Assembly: GCA_017621205.1 (NCBI GenBank)
Contig: JAGATQ010000031.1
Coordinates: forward strand, 16,166-80,165
DNA from: Lachnospira sp.
Lineage (GTDB): Bacteria; Bacillota; Clostridia; Lachnospirales; Lachnospiraceae
Direction: 5' to 3'
DNA: 64,000 bases
Both the position numbers and the translations under genes were made by a program. Positions within the stretch are counted from its first letter, which is position 1. Each line of letters opens with the position of its first letter. The notes under the pieces were generated by a model, which searched no databases, had not been told where the DNA came from, and saw only the letters and a list, made by a program, of their open reading frames with translations. Positions 34,832 through 43,019 of this stretch are shown piece by piece.

Positions 34832-35566
34832 ATGAAACGGATACAGACAGTACTATCACTGTTATTTATAATGGTATGTTTGACGGGGTGTGAAGATAAT
34901 GTCTCTTTAACAGAAGAACAAAATGACTTGATTGCTGAGTATGCCGCCAATGAGGTGCTGCAGAGGAATCCTGATTATGAGGAGCGGCTTGACAGGGTTA
35001 AGGATGCAAGCTCGGATGCGTCGGGGAATCCGGAGAGTACAACCGAAGAGCAGACTACAGAAGAATTAACTACAGAAGCTCCTTTGGATGCTTCCCTGAC
35101 TGCACCTGCAGGTGATACTTCTTCAGATGATACGACACAGACAAGTACCGTCTCGAATATGTCAGAGTTGTATTCCAGATATAAGCTGGAGGTCAATTAT
35201 ACCGGATATAAGCTGACAGACAGTTATCAGGATTCTGATGATAAAAGTCTTGCTGTGGAACCGATTAATGGAGGAAAGCTTTTAGTCGTAAAGCTTGGAG
35301 TTAAGAATTTATCGGATGGAAAAAATAATGTTGATTTATTGGATGCCGGATACCAATATACATTAAAGACACCAACAGGAAGCTATACTTCCCTGCTTAC
35401 CTTGGTTGATTCTGATTTTTCAGTATATCAGAAAACCTTAAAAAAGAATGCAACCAAAAAGGCAGTATTATTGTTTGAGGTTCCGAAGACAGCAGCAAAG
35501 CCACTTGATGGCTATACATTACATATTACGAATGGAACTGCAGATGTTGATGTTGTGATTCAATAG
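34832..35566 (+). CDS. Lipoprotein with C-terminal beta domain
   Basis: 244-residue exported lipoprotein with signal MKRIQTVLSLLFIMV and lipobox CLTGC. A Thr/Glu/Ser-rich linker (about 65-105; TTEEQTTEELTTEAP) is followed by a compact domain of about 130 residues whose pattern (LLVVKLGVKNLSDGKNNVDLLD) resembles the DUF4352/telokin-like beta sandwich of Gram-positive lipoproteins. That assignment is tentative. ATG at 34832 has GAGGAGG upstream. It follows the sensor kinase gene and precedes cheV; it could be an accessory or target of the two-component system. Confidence 0.75.
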   Translation: MKRIQTVLSLLFIMVCLTGCEDNVSLTEEQNDLIAEYAANEVLQRNPDYEERLDRVKDASSDASGNPESTTEEQTTEELTTEAPLDASLTAPAGDTSSDDTTQTSTVSNMSELYSRYKLEVNYTGYKLTDSYQDSDDKSLAVEPINGGKLLVVKLGVKNLSDGKNNVDLLDAGYQYTLKTPTGSYTSLLTLVDSDFSVYQKTLKKNATKKAVLLFEVPKTAAKPLDGYTLHITNGTADVDVVIQ

Positions 35567-35611
35567 TGAGGTTTGAGTCATTAATATATATTAAATATAG
35601 GGAGGTATTCT

Positions 35612-36523
35612 ATGGAAACAAATATTTTACTGGAAAGCGGAACAAATGAACTTGAGATTTTGGAGTTTAAAATCGGTGACAATCATTATGGAATTAATGT
35701 TGCAAAGGTTCGTGAGATATTGACTTACCAGCCGATAACTCCAGTACCTAATGCACATCCTTATATTGAGGGATTGTTTATGCCGCGTGATACCATTATC
35801 ACTGTTGTTGATTTGGCTCGTTCTTTAAGCTTAAAGGCAGAGGCTAATCAGACGGATATGTTAATTATTACTAATTTTAATCTGATGGAGATTGCATTCC
35901 ATGTACATCAAGTGCTTGGCATTCATCGTGTTTCCTGGACGGAGATTAATAAACCGGACCGGACCGTTAATTCTACTGAGAATAGTGCGGTTACTGGTAT
36001 TTTAAAGCTGGATGGCAAATTAATTATTATTCTGGATTTTGAGAAGATTATTTCAGATATCAGCCCGGAGACAACGCTTAAGGTTTCTGAAATAGAGAAG
36101 ATGGGTGAACGGGAACGTCAAGATGCCCATGTTCTTATTGCAGAGGATTCTCCTCTGTTAAGTAAATTAATTCATGATTCTTTATCCAAGGCAGGTTATG
36201 TAAACACTACGATGTGTAATAATGGTCAGGAAGCATGGGATAAAATGGTACAATGGAAGCATGAAAGCGATGATATTACGAACCATGTCCGTTTAGTATT
36301 GACAGATATTGAGATGCCATTGATGGATGGTCATCGTTTGTGTAAGCTGATACGGGATGATAAGGATTTTGATAATATTCCGATTGTCATTTTCTCTTCT
36401 CTTATTAATGATGAAATGCGGCGTAAGGGAGAGAGACTTGGTGTCAATGCACAGATTACCAAACCAGAGATTGGTAAGTTAGTTAGCATTATGGACAATT
36501 TAATAAAGGAAACTTACGATTAA
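35612..36523 (+). CDS. cheV: Chemotaxis coupling protein CheV
   Basis: 303 residues: N-terminal CheW-like domain (about 10-155; FKIGDNHYGINVAKVREI, VNSTENSAVTGILKLDGK) and C-terminal receiver domain (about 168-300; LIAEDSPLLSKLI, aspartate in LVLTDIEMPLMDGH, lysine in ITKPEIGKL). CheV couples chemoreceptors to CheA and takes part in adaptation. No other chemotaxis or flagellar gene lies in this window, so it is an isolated copy, as is common. GGGAGG precedes the ATG; a terminator follows at 36539-36568. Confidence 0.95.
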   Translation: METNILLESGTNELEILEFKIGDNHYGINVAKVREILTYQPITPVPNAHPYIEGLFMPRDTIITVVDLARSLSLKAEANQTDMLIITNFNLMEIAFHVHQVLGIHRVSWTEINKPDRTVNSTENSAVTGILKLDGKLIIILDFEKIISDISPETTLKVSEIEKMGERERQDAHVLIAEDSPLLSKLIHDSLSKAGYVNTTMCNNGQEAWDKMVQWKHESDDITNHVRLVLTDIEMPLMDGHRLCKLIRDDKDFDNIPIVIFSSLINDEMRRKGERLGVNAQITKPEIGKLVSIMDNLIKETYD

Positions 36524-36538
36524 AGAATAGGAATAAAG

Positions 36539-36568
36539 GGCTTTTGCATTGCGAAAGCCTTTTTTTTA
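36539..36568 (+). terminator. Terminator of cheV
   Basis: GGCTTTTGC at 36539-36547 pairs with GCGAAAGCC at 36551-36559 (one G-T), followed by eight or nine T residues. Confidence 0.9.
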
Positions 36569-36658
36569 TGTTAAAATAAAATCTGAGTATGCTTATAATT
36601 ATGCTAAACTATGTTTTTAGGATACTTGAGATTAAATAAGATATATGAGGTTAAAATT

Positions 36659-38512
36659 ATGGCAAACGAGAATGATTTTTTTCAAGGTGATATTTTAGAA
36701 GCAGGAGAAGATACTGCAACTTTTTTGGATGAGAATGATGAGCTGTTTAATCTGCTTGGTATGTCAGAAGAGGAGAAAGAGAAGGCATCTCAAAATCTTA
36801 TGAAAGAAGATATGCAATATAGTGATACATCCGTTTCCGAGGAGAATCGATTGGATGATATGCTTAGTCAGGCTGAGCAGACGGATGCAGGGGGTGTGCC
36901 GGAACAGGATAGTCTCCAAGATATGTTGGATATGATGGAAGCGGATGATTTGGAGAATGTGCTGGAACAGTCAGAGCAGATGAATTTGGAAGATGTGCTC
37001 AATCAGACAGAGCAGACGGATTTAGGAGATATGCTCAATCAGACAGAGCAGACGGATTTAGGAGATATGCTCAATCAGACAGAGCAGACGGATTTAGGAG
37101 ATATGCTCAATCAGACAGAGCAGACAGATTTAGAAGATATGCTCAATCAATCAGAGGAAGTAAATTTGGAGGATATGCTTAATCAGTCAGGACAGGTTGA
37201 TCTAGAGGATGTGCTTGGACAGGTTGACTTGAAAGGGGATGAGCAGATGGATTCTTTTGACGACACTGGAGATGGTATACCGGATTCAGGGACAGCAGAG
37301 GATGATAATCTGGATGATGCAGTGCGTGCTTTGATTCAGGATATGGATAATGGGACGGACGCTTCTGATATAGATGCTGATGAGTTTACTAACCTGGATT
37401 CTCTGGATATTTCGGATGAAGTAATGGAGGGAATTGATTTTAATGAAGATTTAACCAATTCATCCGAGGATACTGTGCTAGAAACATCTGAGTCTTTAGG
37501 TGAGGAGACAAACTTTCTGAAGAAGAAGGAGGAAAAAGCACAGAAAAAAGAAGAGAAAAGAAAAGCGAAGGAAGCCAAAAAGAATGCGAAGAAATTAGCG
37601 AAGGAAGCGGCAGAACAAGAGATGGAGGAGACTGCTGATGCAGCATTAGATGAGATAAATCTTGACCAGATTCTTGCCGGAGAGGGGGAGGAGAAGTCTT
37701 CTGATGCAGGAAGCAGCAAGGAAGCTATGAAGAATTTAAGCTTTGGTGAGAAGTTATCTCTTGTATTGTTTGGTCCAGACGAAGAAGAGCAGTTGTCTGC
37801 GAAGGAAATTGCCAGATTAGAAGAGAAACAGGCTGCGAAGGAGAAAAAGAAAGAGGAAAAGGCGCAGAAAAAGGCGGATGCCCAGCAGGAGAAGGCACAG
37901 AAAAAAGCGCAAGCGAAAGAGATGGCGGTTGTAAAAAAGGCGGCTGCCCAGGATAAGAAGGAACAGATTCGGCAGCAAGAGGAGGAAGAAGATGCGAAGG
38001 AGAAGAAATTTACCTCTAAACAGGTAGGTCTTATCGCTGTTATACTTGCTCTGCTTGGCTGTACTGTTGTACTTGGAACCAATCAGTTCAACTATCACAT
38101 GGTAATTGCCAGAGCAACGAATTATTTTGAGATGCAGAAATATCGAAAGGCATATGAACAGATTGTTGGTGTTGATGTTAAGGACAGAGACCAGCAAATC
38201 CGGGACAAAATTTACTGTGTTATGTATGTACAGCAGCAGGTAGATTCCTATCGTAATTTTTGCAAGCTTGAGATGTATGACAGTGGGCTGGATTCCTTAA
38301 TCAAGGGTGTAAGAAAGTATAAAAAACATTATGATGAGGCGAAGGAGCTTGGAATAGAAGCAGATTTAGACAGACTCCGGGCAACCATTGAAAATGAGCT
38401 TGCGAACCAATATGGTTTATCCATGCCGACGGTAGAGGAGTGGCTTGCCTTAGATCAGACAACCTATTCACAGGCTATTCGGGATTATGTGGCAGCCATG
38501 CAATTTCAATAG
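36659..38512 (+). CDS. Large acidic repeat protein with single membrane helix
   Basis: 617 residues in blocks: acidic N-terminal region, a run of 12-residue repeats (NQTEQTDLGDML type, about residues 111-185), another acidic region, a lysine/glutamate/alanine-rich coiled coil (about 290-450), one membrane helix (about 455-477; LIAVILALLGCTVVLG) and a C-terminal domain of about 140 residues with TPR-like helices. With no signal peptide, the N-terminal three quarters should be cytosolic and the end outside. Start ATG at 36659 is chosen over the in-frame ATG at 36611, with GAGG upstream. No family recognised; architecture suggests a scaffold or polar-anchor role (inference). Confidence 0.7.
   Translation: MANENDFFQGDILEAGEDTATFLDENDELFNLLGMSEEEKEKASQNLMKEDMQYSDTSVSEENRLDDMLSQAEQTDAGGVPEQDSLQDMLDMMEADDLENVLEQSEQMNLEDVLNQTEQTDLGDMLNQTEQTDLGDMLNQTEQTDLGDMLNQTEQTDLEDMLNQSEEVNLEDMLNQSGQVDLEDVLGQVDLKGDEQMDSFDDTGDGIPDSGTAEDDNLDDAVRALIQDMDNGTDASDIDADEFTNLDSLDISDEVMEGIDFNEDLTNSSEDTVLETSESLGEETNFLKKKEEKAQKKEEKRKAKEAKKNAKKLAKEAAEQEMEETADAALDEINLDQILAGEGEEKSSDAGSSKEAMKNLSFGEKLSLVLFGPDEEEQLSAKEIARLEEKQAAKEKKKEEKAQKKADAQQEKAQKKAQAKEMAVVKKAAAQDKKEQIRQQEEEEDAKEKKFTSKQVGLIAVILALLGCTVVLGTNQFNYHMVIARATNYFEMQKYRKAYEQIVGVDVKDRDQQIRDKIYCVMYVQQQVDSYRNFCKLEMYDSGLDSLIKGVRKYKKHYDEAKELGIEADLDRLRATIENELANQYGLSMPTVEEWLALDQTTYSQAIRDYVAAMQFQ
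36989..37204 (+). repeat. 36-base coding tandem repeats
   Basis: Six units of exactly 36 bases (36989, 37025, 37061, 37097, 37133, 37169). Units 1-4 are almost identical, units 5-6 diverged, and a partial unit follows. Each encodes 12 residues of the type (L)GDMLNQTEQTD. The near identity at synonymous sites points to recent expansion, so copy number is likely to vary between strains. Confidence 0.9.
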
Positions 38513-38559
38513 TACCATGAAATCCCGATTGAGGCTTGACTGGAAGGAGAATACATAGC

Positions 38560-39165
38560 ATGATTGCAATTATTGATTATGATGCAGGCAACATTAAGAG
38601 TGTGGAAAAGGCACTTCAGTTTCTTGGTGAGGAGGCTGTTATTACCAGAGATCATGAGCTTCTTATGAAAGCAGACAAAGTGATTCTTCCGGGTGTAGGA
38701 GCCTTTGGGGATGCGATGGAGCGGTTGATAGAGTATGATTTGGTTTCTGTTATCCAAGAGATTGTAAGGAAGAATACCCCTTTTTTAGGTATTTGCCTTG
38801 GATTACAGCTGATGTTTGAGGAGAGTGAGGAAGCACCGGGAGTAAAGGGGTTATCTCTACTACCGGGTAGAATTGTTAGAATTCCGGATACTCTGGGACT
38901 TAAAATACCACATATTGGTTGGAATTCCATTACTTTGCCGAAAGAGAGCCGGCTGTTTCGTGGGATTTCCCAGCAATCTTATGTCTATTTTGTCCACTCC
39001 TATTATTTACAGGCAGGGGATGAGATGGATGTGGCAGCTACAACAGAATATTCTGCCCACATTCACGCTGCGGTAGAGCATGGGAATCTATTTGCCTGTC
39101 AGTTTCATCCAGAGAAAAGCTCTAAGGTGGGACTTACAATACTTAAGAATTTTGTGACATTATAG
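38560..39165 (+). CDS. hisH: Imidazole glycerol phosphate synthase, glutaminase subunit
   Basis: Releases ammonia from glutamine for HisF in histidine and purine-linked AICAR formation. Class I amidotransferase triad: Cys in [12 protein letters not shown], His and Glu in QFHPEKSS. N-terminus [18 protein letters not shown] is typical of HisH, length 201. ATG at 38560 has AAGGAGA at 38544-38550; the upstream in-frame codon at 38536 is rejected. hisF begins 11 bases after the stop. No other his gene is in the window, so the pair is detached from the rest of the pathway. Confidence 0.96.
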   Translation: MIAIIDYDAGNIKSVEKALQFLGEEAVITRDHELLMKADKVILPGVGAFGDAMERLIEYDLVSVIQEIVRKNTPFLGICLGLQLMFEESEEAPGVKGLSLLPGRIVRIPDTLGLKIPHIGWNSITLPKESRLFRGISQQSYVYFVHSYYLQAGDEMDVAATTEYSAHIHAAVEHGNLFACQFHPEKSSKVGLTILKNFVTL

Positions 39166-39176
39166 GAGGGTGCAGC

Positions 39177-39941
39177 ATGCATACAAAGCGGATTATTCCT
39201 TGTCTGGATGTCAATGCAGGCAGGGTGGTAAAGGGTGTTAACTTTGTCAATTTAAGAGATGCAGGTGACCCTGTGGAGATTGCTTCTGCCTATGATGAGG
39301 CGGGAGCAGATGAACTAGTCTTTTTGGATATCACTGCTTCTTCAGATGCCAGAAATATTATGGTCGATATGGTAAGGCGTGTGGCAGAAACAGTATTTAT
39401 TCCCTTTACGGTAGGGGGAGGTATCCGTACGGTAGATGATTTTAAAACTATTTTGCGGGAAGGTGCCGATAAAATCAGTATCAATTCATCTGCTATCAAT
39501 ACGCCAGAGCTGATATCAGAGGCGGCTTTAAAGTTTGGAAGCCAATGTGTTGTGGTAGCCATTGATGCCAGACGCAGAGAGGATGGAAGTGGATGGAATA
39601 TTTATAAAAATGGTGGACGCATTGATGTGGGAATTGATGCAGTAGAATGGGCAGTTAAAGTATGTGAGCTTGGAGCAGGAGAGATTCTCCTTACAAGTAT
39701 GGATTGTGATGGTACCAAGGCAGGTTATGATATTGCGCTTACGAAACAGATTGCCGAGGCGGTGTCTGTTCCGGTTATTGCCTCTGGCGGAGCAGGTAAG
39801 AAGGAGCATTTTTATGATGCCTTGACTGAGGGATGTGCGGATGCTGCTTTAGCGGCTTCCCTGTTTCATTATAAGGAATTGGAAATCAATGAGGTAAAAG
39901 AATATTTACAAGAGAAAGGATTGTCTGTGCGGATGGCATAG
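39177..39941 (+). CDS. hisF: Imidazole glycerol phosphate synthase, cyclase subunit
   Basis: TIM-barrel partner of HisH that uses channelled ammonia to close the imidazole ring. Catalytic aspartates lie in [16 protein letters not shown] and [11 protein letters not shown]. Phosphate-binding motifs are [33 protein letters not shown] and [12 protein letters not shown]. Length 254 is standard. TAGGAGG precedes the ATG. The following LemA-like gene begins 9 bases after the stop, so all three are likely cotranscribed. Confidence 0.97.
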   Translation: MHTKRIIPCLDVNAGRVVKGVNFVNLRDAGDPVEIASAYDEAGADELVFLDITASSDARNIMVDMVRRVAETVFIPFTVGGGIRTVDDFKTILREGADKISINSSAINTPELISEAALKFGSQCVVVAIDARRREDGSGWNIYKNGGRIDVGIDAVEWAVKVCELGAGEILLTSMDCDGTKAGYDIALTKQIAEAVSVPVIASGGAGKKEHFYDALTEGCADAALAASLFHYKELEINEVKEYLQEKGLSVRMA

Positions 39942-39950
39942 GGTGTAGTT

Positions 39951-40490
39951 ATGATATGGTATGGTATTGCATTTGTAGTTGTAGCAGTAATCGTGATGGG
40001 AATAACCTGTATAATAACATTTCGGTCACAGTTTGACAGGCTGGAACACAAGGTGGAGGAGGAGTATCAGAAGCTTTATCCGGTTCTTAAAAAGCGGAGG
40101 GATATTCTTTCTTCCTTTTTTTCTGCCAATAAGATGAAACAATGGGGTGGGGATGAGGTCTTTAATCATTCTCTTTTAAATGCTTTAGAGGAATTATCCG
40201 GCGATGCTAAGGATAGAAATCTGATTTTGTCAAAGCATGCTTTATTAAGCAGTCTGCTTATGCAGGGAGAAGGAAATGAAGCAAAGGAGCAGAACCCTCA
40301 GGTGGAATTAAAAGACGCTTGGCAGAAGCTTGAAGGGTATGAGAAGGTGCTTGCAATAGAAGAGGATTATTTTCATGCGATAGAGCCGCTTCAACTGGCG
40401 ATTCATACCTATAATGTGTTAATTCAGGTATTTCCTGCTTCTTTCGTGGCAAAGCTATTGAAGAAGGAGAAGATGCAGGAGCTTAGATAA
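39951..40490 (+). CDS. LemA-like membrane protein
   Basis: 179 residues: one N-terminal membrane helix (about 3-24), then an all-helical domain. The patterns YQKLYPVLKKRRDILSS after the helix and HTYNVLIQVFPASFVAKLL near the end match the beginning and end of the LemA fold, though the middle is divergent. LemA proteins have no settled function. AGGGTG lies upstream. The stop codon (40488-40490) falls inside the left arm of the inverted repeat at 40484-40552, so that element abuts or has replaced the original gene end. Confidence 0.65.
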   Translation: MIWYGIAFVVVAVIVMGITCIITFRSQFDRLEHKVEEEYQKLYPVLKKRRDILSSFFSANKMKQWGGDEVFNHSLLNALEELSGDAKDRNLILSKHALLSSLLMQGEGNEAKEQNPQVELKDAWQKLEGYEKVLAIEEDYFHAIEPLQLAIHTYNVLIQVFPASFVAKLLKKEKMQELR

Positions 40491-40552
40491 TTGCGAAACT
40501 ACAATCCACTATGACTTATTGTATCGACGGTCAGTAGTTTTGCAATTATCTA
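40484..40552 (+). repeat. Short inverted-repeat element related to 20059-20208
   Basis: Nineteen-base arms at 40484-40502 and 40534-40552, one mismatch. The left arm contains GATAATTGCGAAACT, identical to the left end of the 150-base element at 20059. The inner right part (CTATGACTTATTGTATC) also resembles that element's right half. It looks like an internally deleted copy of about 69 bases. Terminator function is unlikely because no T run follows. Confidence 0.7.
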
Positions 40553-40582
40553 ATAAAACAAATAACAAGGAGGAGTTGTATT

Positions 40583-42316
40583 TTGGGTAAAAACAAGGAA
40601 AAAGGAAAGAAATTAACAGGGTTAAAGCTTTATTTGCTGGTAATATTGCTGGATATTTTGTTCGGTGGTATCTGGTATTATGTAACATTTCCCGCATTGA
40701 ACATTCATAATCAGCAGTTCTGGTTTATTCTTATTTTCATTATTACGGCAGATACCTTTGTGATTGCGTTATCCCATATCGGCTCTTTTGCCAGCAGGAA
40801 GCTCACCGGCAGGGAGGTGCTGAAAAAGATGGGAAAGGATGCACTGACTGTTTTGTTTATTGATGCAGCAATTATTCTGGTTGTTATCATTGGTACGATT
40901 GCCGGAATGCCGCTTCTTCGTTCCCGTGCGTATGCATCACTGCTTAAAGTAGAGAACCGGGAATTTTCCGAGGATATCCCCCAGAGTGAGAGTGTAACCA
41001 ATATTGCGTTGATGGATACCGAAAGTGCGAGAGTATTTGGTAATCGTGAAATCGGTTCGCTTTCTGATGTGGTAAGCCAGTATGAGGTGGAGAGTGAGTA
41101 TAACCAGATTAATCTGGATGGAACACCAAAAAAGGTTGCTCCTCTAAAGTACGCTTCCTTTTTCAAATGGATTAAGAACCGCAGCAATGGTATTCCGGGC
41201 TATGTAGAGGTTGATCCAGTCAATTCGGATGCGGATTATAAGAAGGTGAAAAATGGAATGACCTATGTTCCTTCCGGTTATCTCAATGATAATCTGATGC
41301 GGCATGTTCAGTTCCAGTACCCAACGAAGATAATTGGTGGTTATTATTTTGAGATTGATGATGAGGGCAATCCCTTTTTCCTATGCCCCTGTATGAGTGC
41401 CAAGGTTGGATTGTTTGACGGAATGGACGTGGTCGGAGCAATTTTATGTGATCCGGTAACGGGAAAGAGCAGTTATTATGCTTTGAAGGATATCCCACAA
41501 TGGATTGACCGTGTATTTGACGGAGACCTGTGTACAAGAAAGTATGACTGGCGTGGATTGTATTCTAAAGGCTACTGGAACAGCATTATCAGTCAGACGG
41601 GCTGTACCAAGACGACAGCCGATTATGGTTATATTACACTGGAGGATGACGTGTGGATTTATACTGGCGTGACATCATTAAATAGCGACCAGTCCAATGT
41701 CGGTTTTGTCATGATTAATGAGCGGACCTCTGAGGCTCGGTATTACACGGTGTCTGGTGCCGAGGAGTACTCTGCGATGAAATCGGCAGAAGGAACGGTG
41801 CAGGAGAAGAAATATGACGCTTCTTTCCCCTGCCTGATTAATGTCAATGGGCAGCCGACCTATATTATGGTGTTAAAGGATAGTGGCGGTCTCGTAAAGA
41901 TGTATGCGATGGTAAATGTGGAGCAGTATAATGTTGTTGCCACGGGTACAACGCAGGCGGATGTCTTTGCCAATTATAAAAAGAAGATGAAAACGGAGGG
42001 CAATAAAACGGGCTCTTCTAATTCGGAGAATCCAGTGGAGGATGAGGTGAGTGTTGTCCTTACAATTTCTGATATTCAATATATTGTATCAGACGGGGAG
42101 ACGACTGTCTATCTAAAGGATAGTACTGGAAAGGTCTATAAGCAGGCATTTGCTGAGAATGAAGAGCTGATTACGTTGAATGTGGGAGACAGGATTAAGG
42201 CATATATCGTGGAGGAAGAGGACGTATCAATTATTACGATGACTGGGTTTGAGATGATAAGCAAGGGGAGTGTAAATACCCCGATAGTGTCTGCTGATGA
42301 AGCAGACACTATTTAA
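40583..42316 (+). CDS. Large membrane protein of unknown function
   Basis: 577 residues. Three hydrophobic helices near the N-terminus (about 14-36, 47-70 and 91-115) are followed by an apparently extracytoplasmic domain of about 350 residues with conserved-looking segments KYASFFKWIKNRSNGIPGYV, YPTKIIGGYYFEIDDEGNP and DDVWIYTGVTS, then a Ser/Asn/Glu-rich linker and a C-terminal beta domain (about 490-560). I do not recognise a family. Start is TTG at 40583, 9 bases after AAGGAGG. The last codons form a 12-base stem (42284-42295 with 42301-42312). Confidence 0.7.
   Translation: MGKNKEKGKKLTGLKLYLLVILLDILFGGIWYYVTFPALNIHNQQFWFILIFIITADTFVIALSHIGSFASRKLTGREVLKKMGKDALTVLFIDAAIILVVIIGTIAGMPLLRSRAYASLLKVENREFSEDIPQSESVTNIALMDTESARVFGNREIGSLSDVVSQYEVESEYNQINLDGTPKKVAPLKYASFFKWIKNRSNGIPGYVEVDPVNSDADYKKVKNGMTYVPSGYLNDNLMRHVQFQYPTKIIGGYYFEIDDEGNPFFLCPCMSAKVGLFDGMDVVGAILCDPVTGKSSYYALKDIPQWIDRVFDGDLCTRKYDWRGLYSKGYWNSIISQTGCTKTTADYGYITLEDDVWIYTGVTSLNSDQSNVGFVMINERTSEARYYTVSGAEEYSAMKSAEGTVQEKKYDASFPCLINVNGQPTYIMVLKDSGGLVKMYAMVNVEQYNVVATGTTQADVFANYKKKMKTEGNKTGSSNSENPVEDEVSVVLTISDIQYIVSDGETTVYLKDSTGKVYKQAFAENEELITLNVGDRIKAYIVEEEDVSIITMTGFEMISKGSVNTPIVSADEADTI
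42284..42312 (+). terminator. Hairpin overlapping the end of the preceding gene
   Basis: ATAGTGTCTGCT at 42284-42295 pairs perfectly with AGCAGACACTAT at 42301-42312 across GATGA. It lies within the last 11 codons, and only TTTAAAT follows, so termination may be partial. Confidence 0.55.
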
Positions 42317-42460
42317 ATCAAGGAGAAAAAGAGCAAGTTGAAGGAGAATGAATTTATGCCTAAAATATATACATAAGGCAGATTCATTAGGCGAGTTATA
42401 TATCCAGATTCAATAAGAGTATAGGAAGATATGCTTATTTTAGAAAAGGAGGAATCAACC

Positions 42461-42994
42461 ATGTCAAACCAAGTATTAGAAATCATAAAGCAAAGAAGCT
42501 CAGCCAGAGCATATAGTGCTGAAAAGCTGACACAAACAGAATTGGATAGCATTTTGGAAGCCGGGTTACAGGCACCGACAGGAAAGAATAAAAAAGAGAT
42601 ATTTTTTTCGATAGTAAGTGGAGATAACCCCATACTTGCAGAGCTGGACGACGAAAAGAGACGTTTACGTGGGCAGGAAAGCCAGCCACATAATTTTTTC
42701 TTCGAGGCACCGGTAGTTATTTTCCTAAGTGCTGAAGACGATTTTAAATGGAGCAAGGTGGATGCTGGCATTGCTGTCCAGAACATGACACTGGCGGCAG
42801 AAAGTCTTGGACTTGGAACACTGATTATTGGTTGTGTATATGATGCATTGCACGGTGAGAAAAAAGAGTATTTTTCAAAGCAGCTTCAAATACCGGAAGG
42901 ATATTCCTTTGAAATTGCTTTGGCTGTAGGACATAAGACGGATAATAAGGCACCGCATGACTATGAGTTTGCAAAACAGGTGGCAATAATATAA
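42461..42994 (+). CDS. Nitroreductase-family protein
   Basis: 177-residue flavin-dependent oxidoreductase of the nitroreductase family; natural substrates are usually unknown. FMN-binding KQRSSARAYSAEKLT is near the start; GLQAPTGKNKKE, DAGIAVQNMTLAAESLGLGTLIIG and EIALAVGHK are the usual core and end motifs. ATG at 42461 is preceded by AAAGGAGG at 42445-42452; the in-frame ATG at 42431 has no ribosome site. The 144-base gap upstream holds a hairpin but no clear promoter. The following secreted protein gene begins 25 bases later. Confidence 0.88.
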   Translation: MSNQVLEIIKQRSSARAYSAEKLTQTELDSILEAGLQAPTGKNKKEIFFSIVSGDNPILAELDDEKRRLRGQESQPHNFFFEAPVVIFLSAEDDFKWSKVDAGIAVQNMTLAAESLGLGTLIIGCVYDALHGEKKEYFSKQLQIPEGYSFEIALAVGHKTDNKAPHDYEFAKQVAII

Positions 42995-43019
42995 TGGGAT
43001 ATATTAGGAGGAATGATTT

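Noticed and set aside
36989..37204. CRISPR-like repeats
   Set aside because: The 36-base units are directly adjacent without spacers and lie in frame within a protein-coding gene.
37336..38082. Long minus-strand ORF of 248 codons
   Set aside because: Ser/Phe-rich shadow of the Lys/Glu-rich coding strand; no ribosome site.
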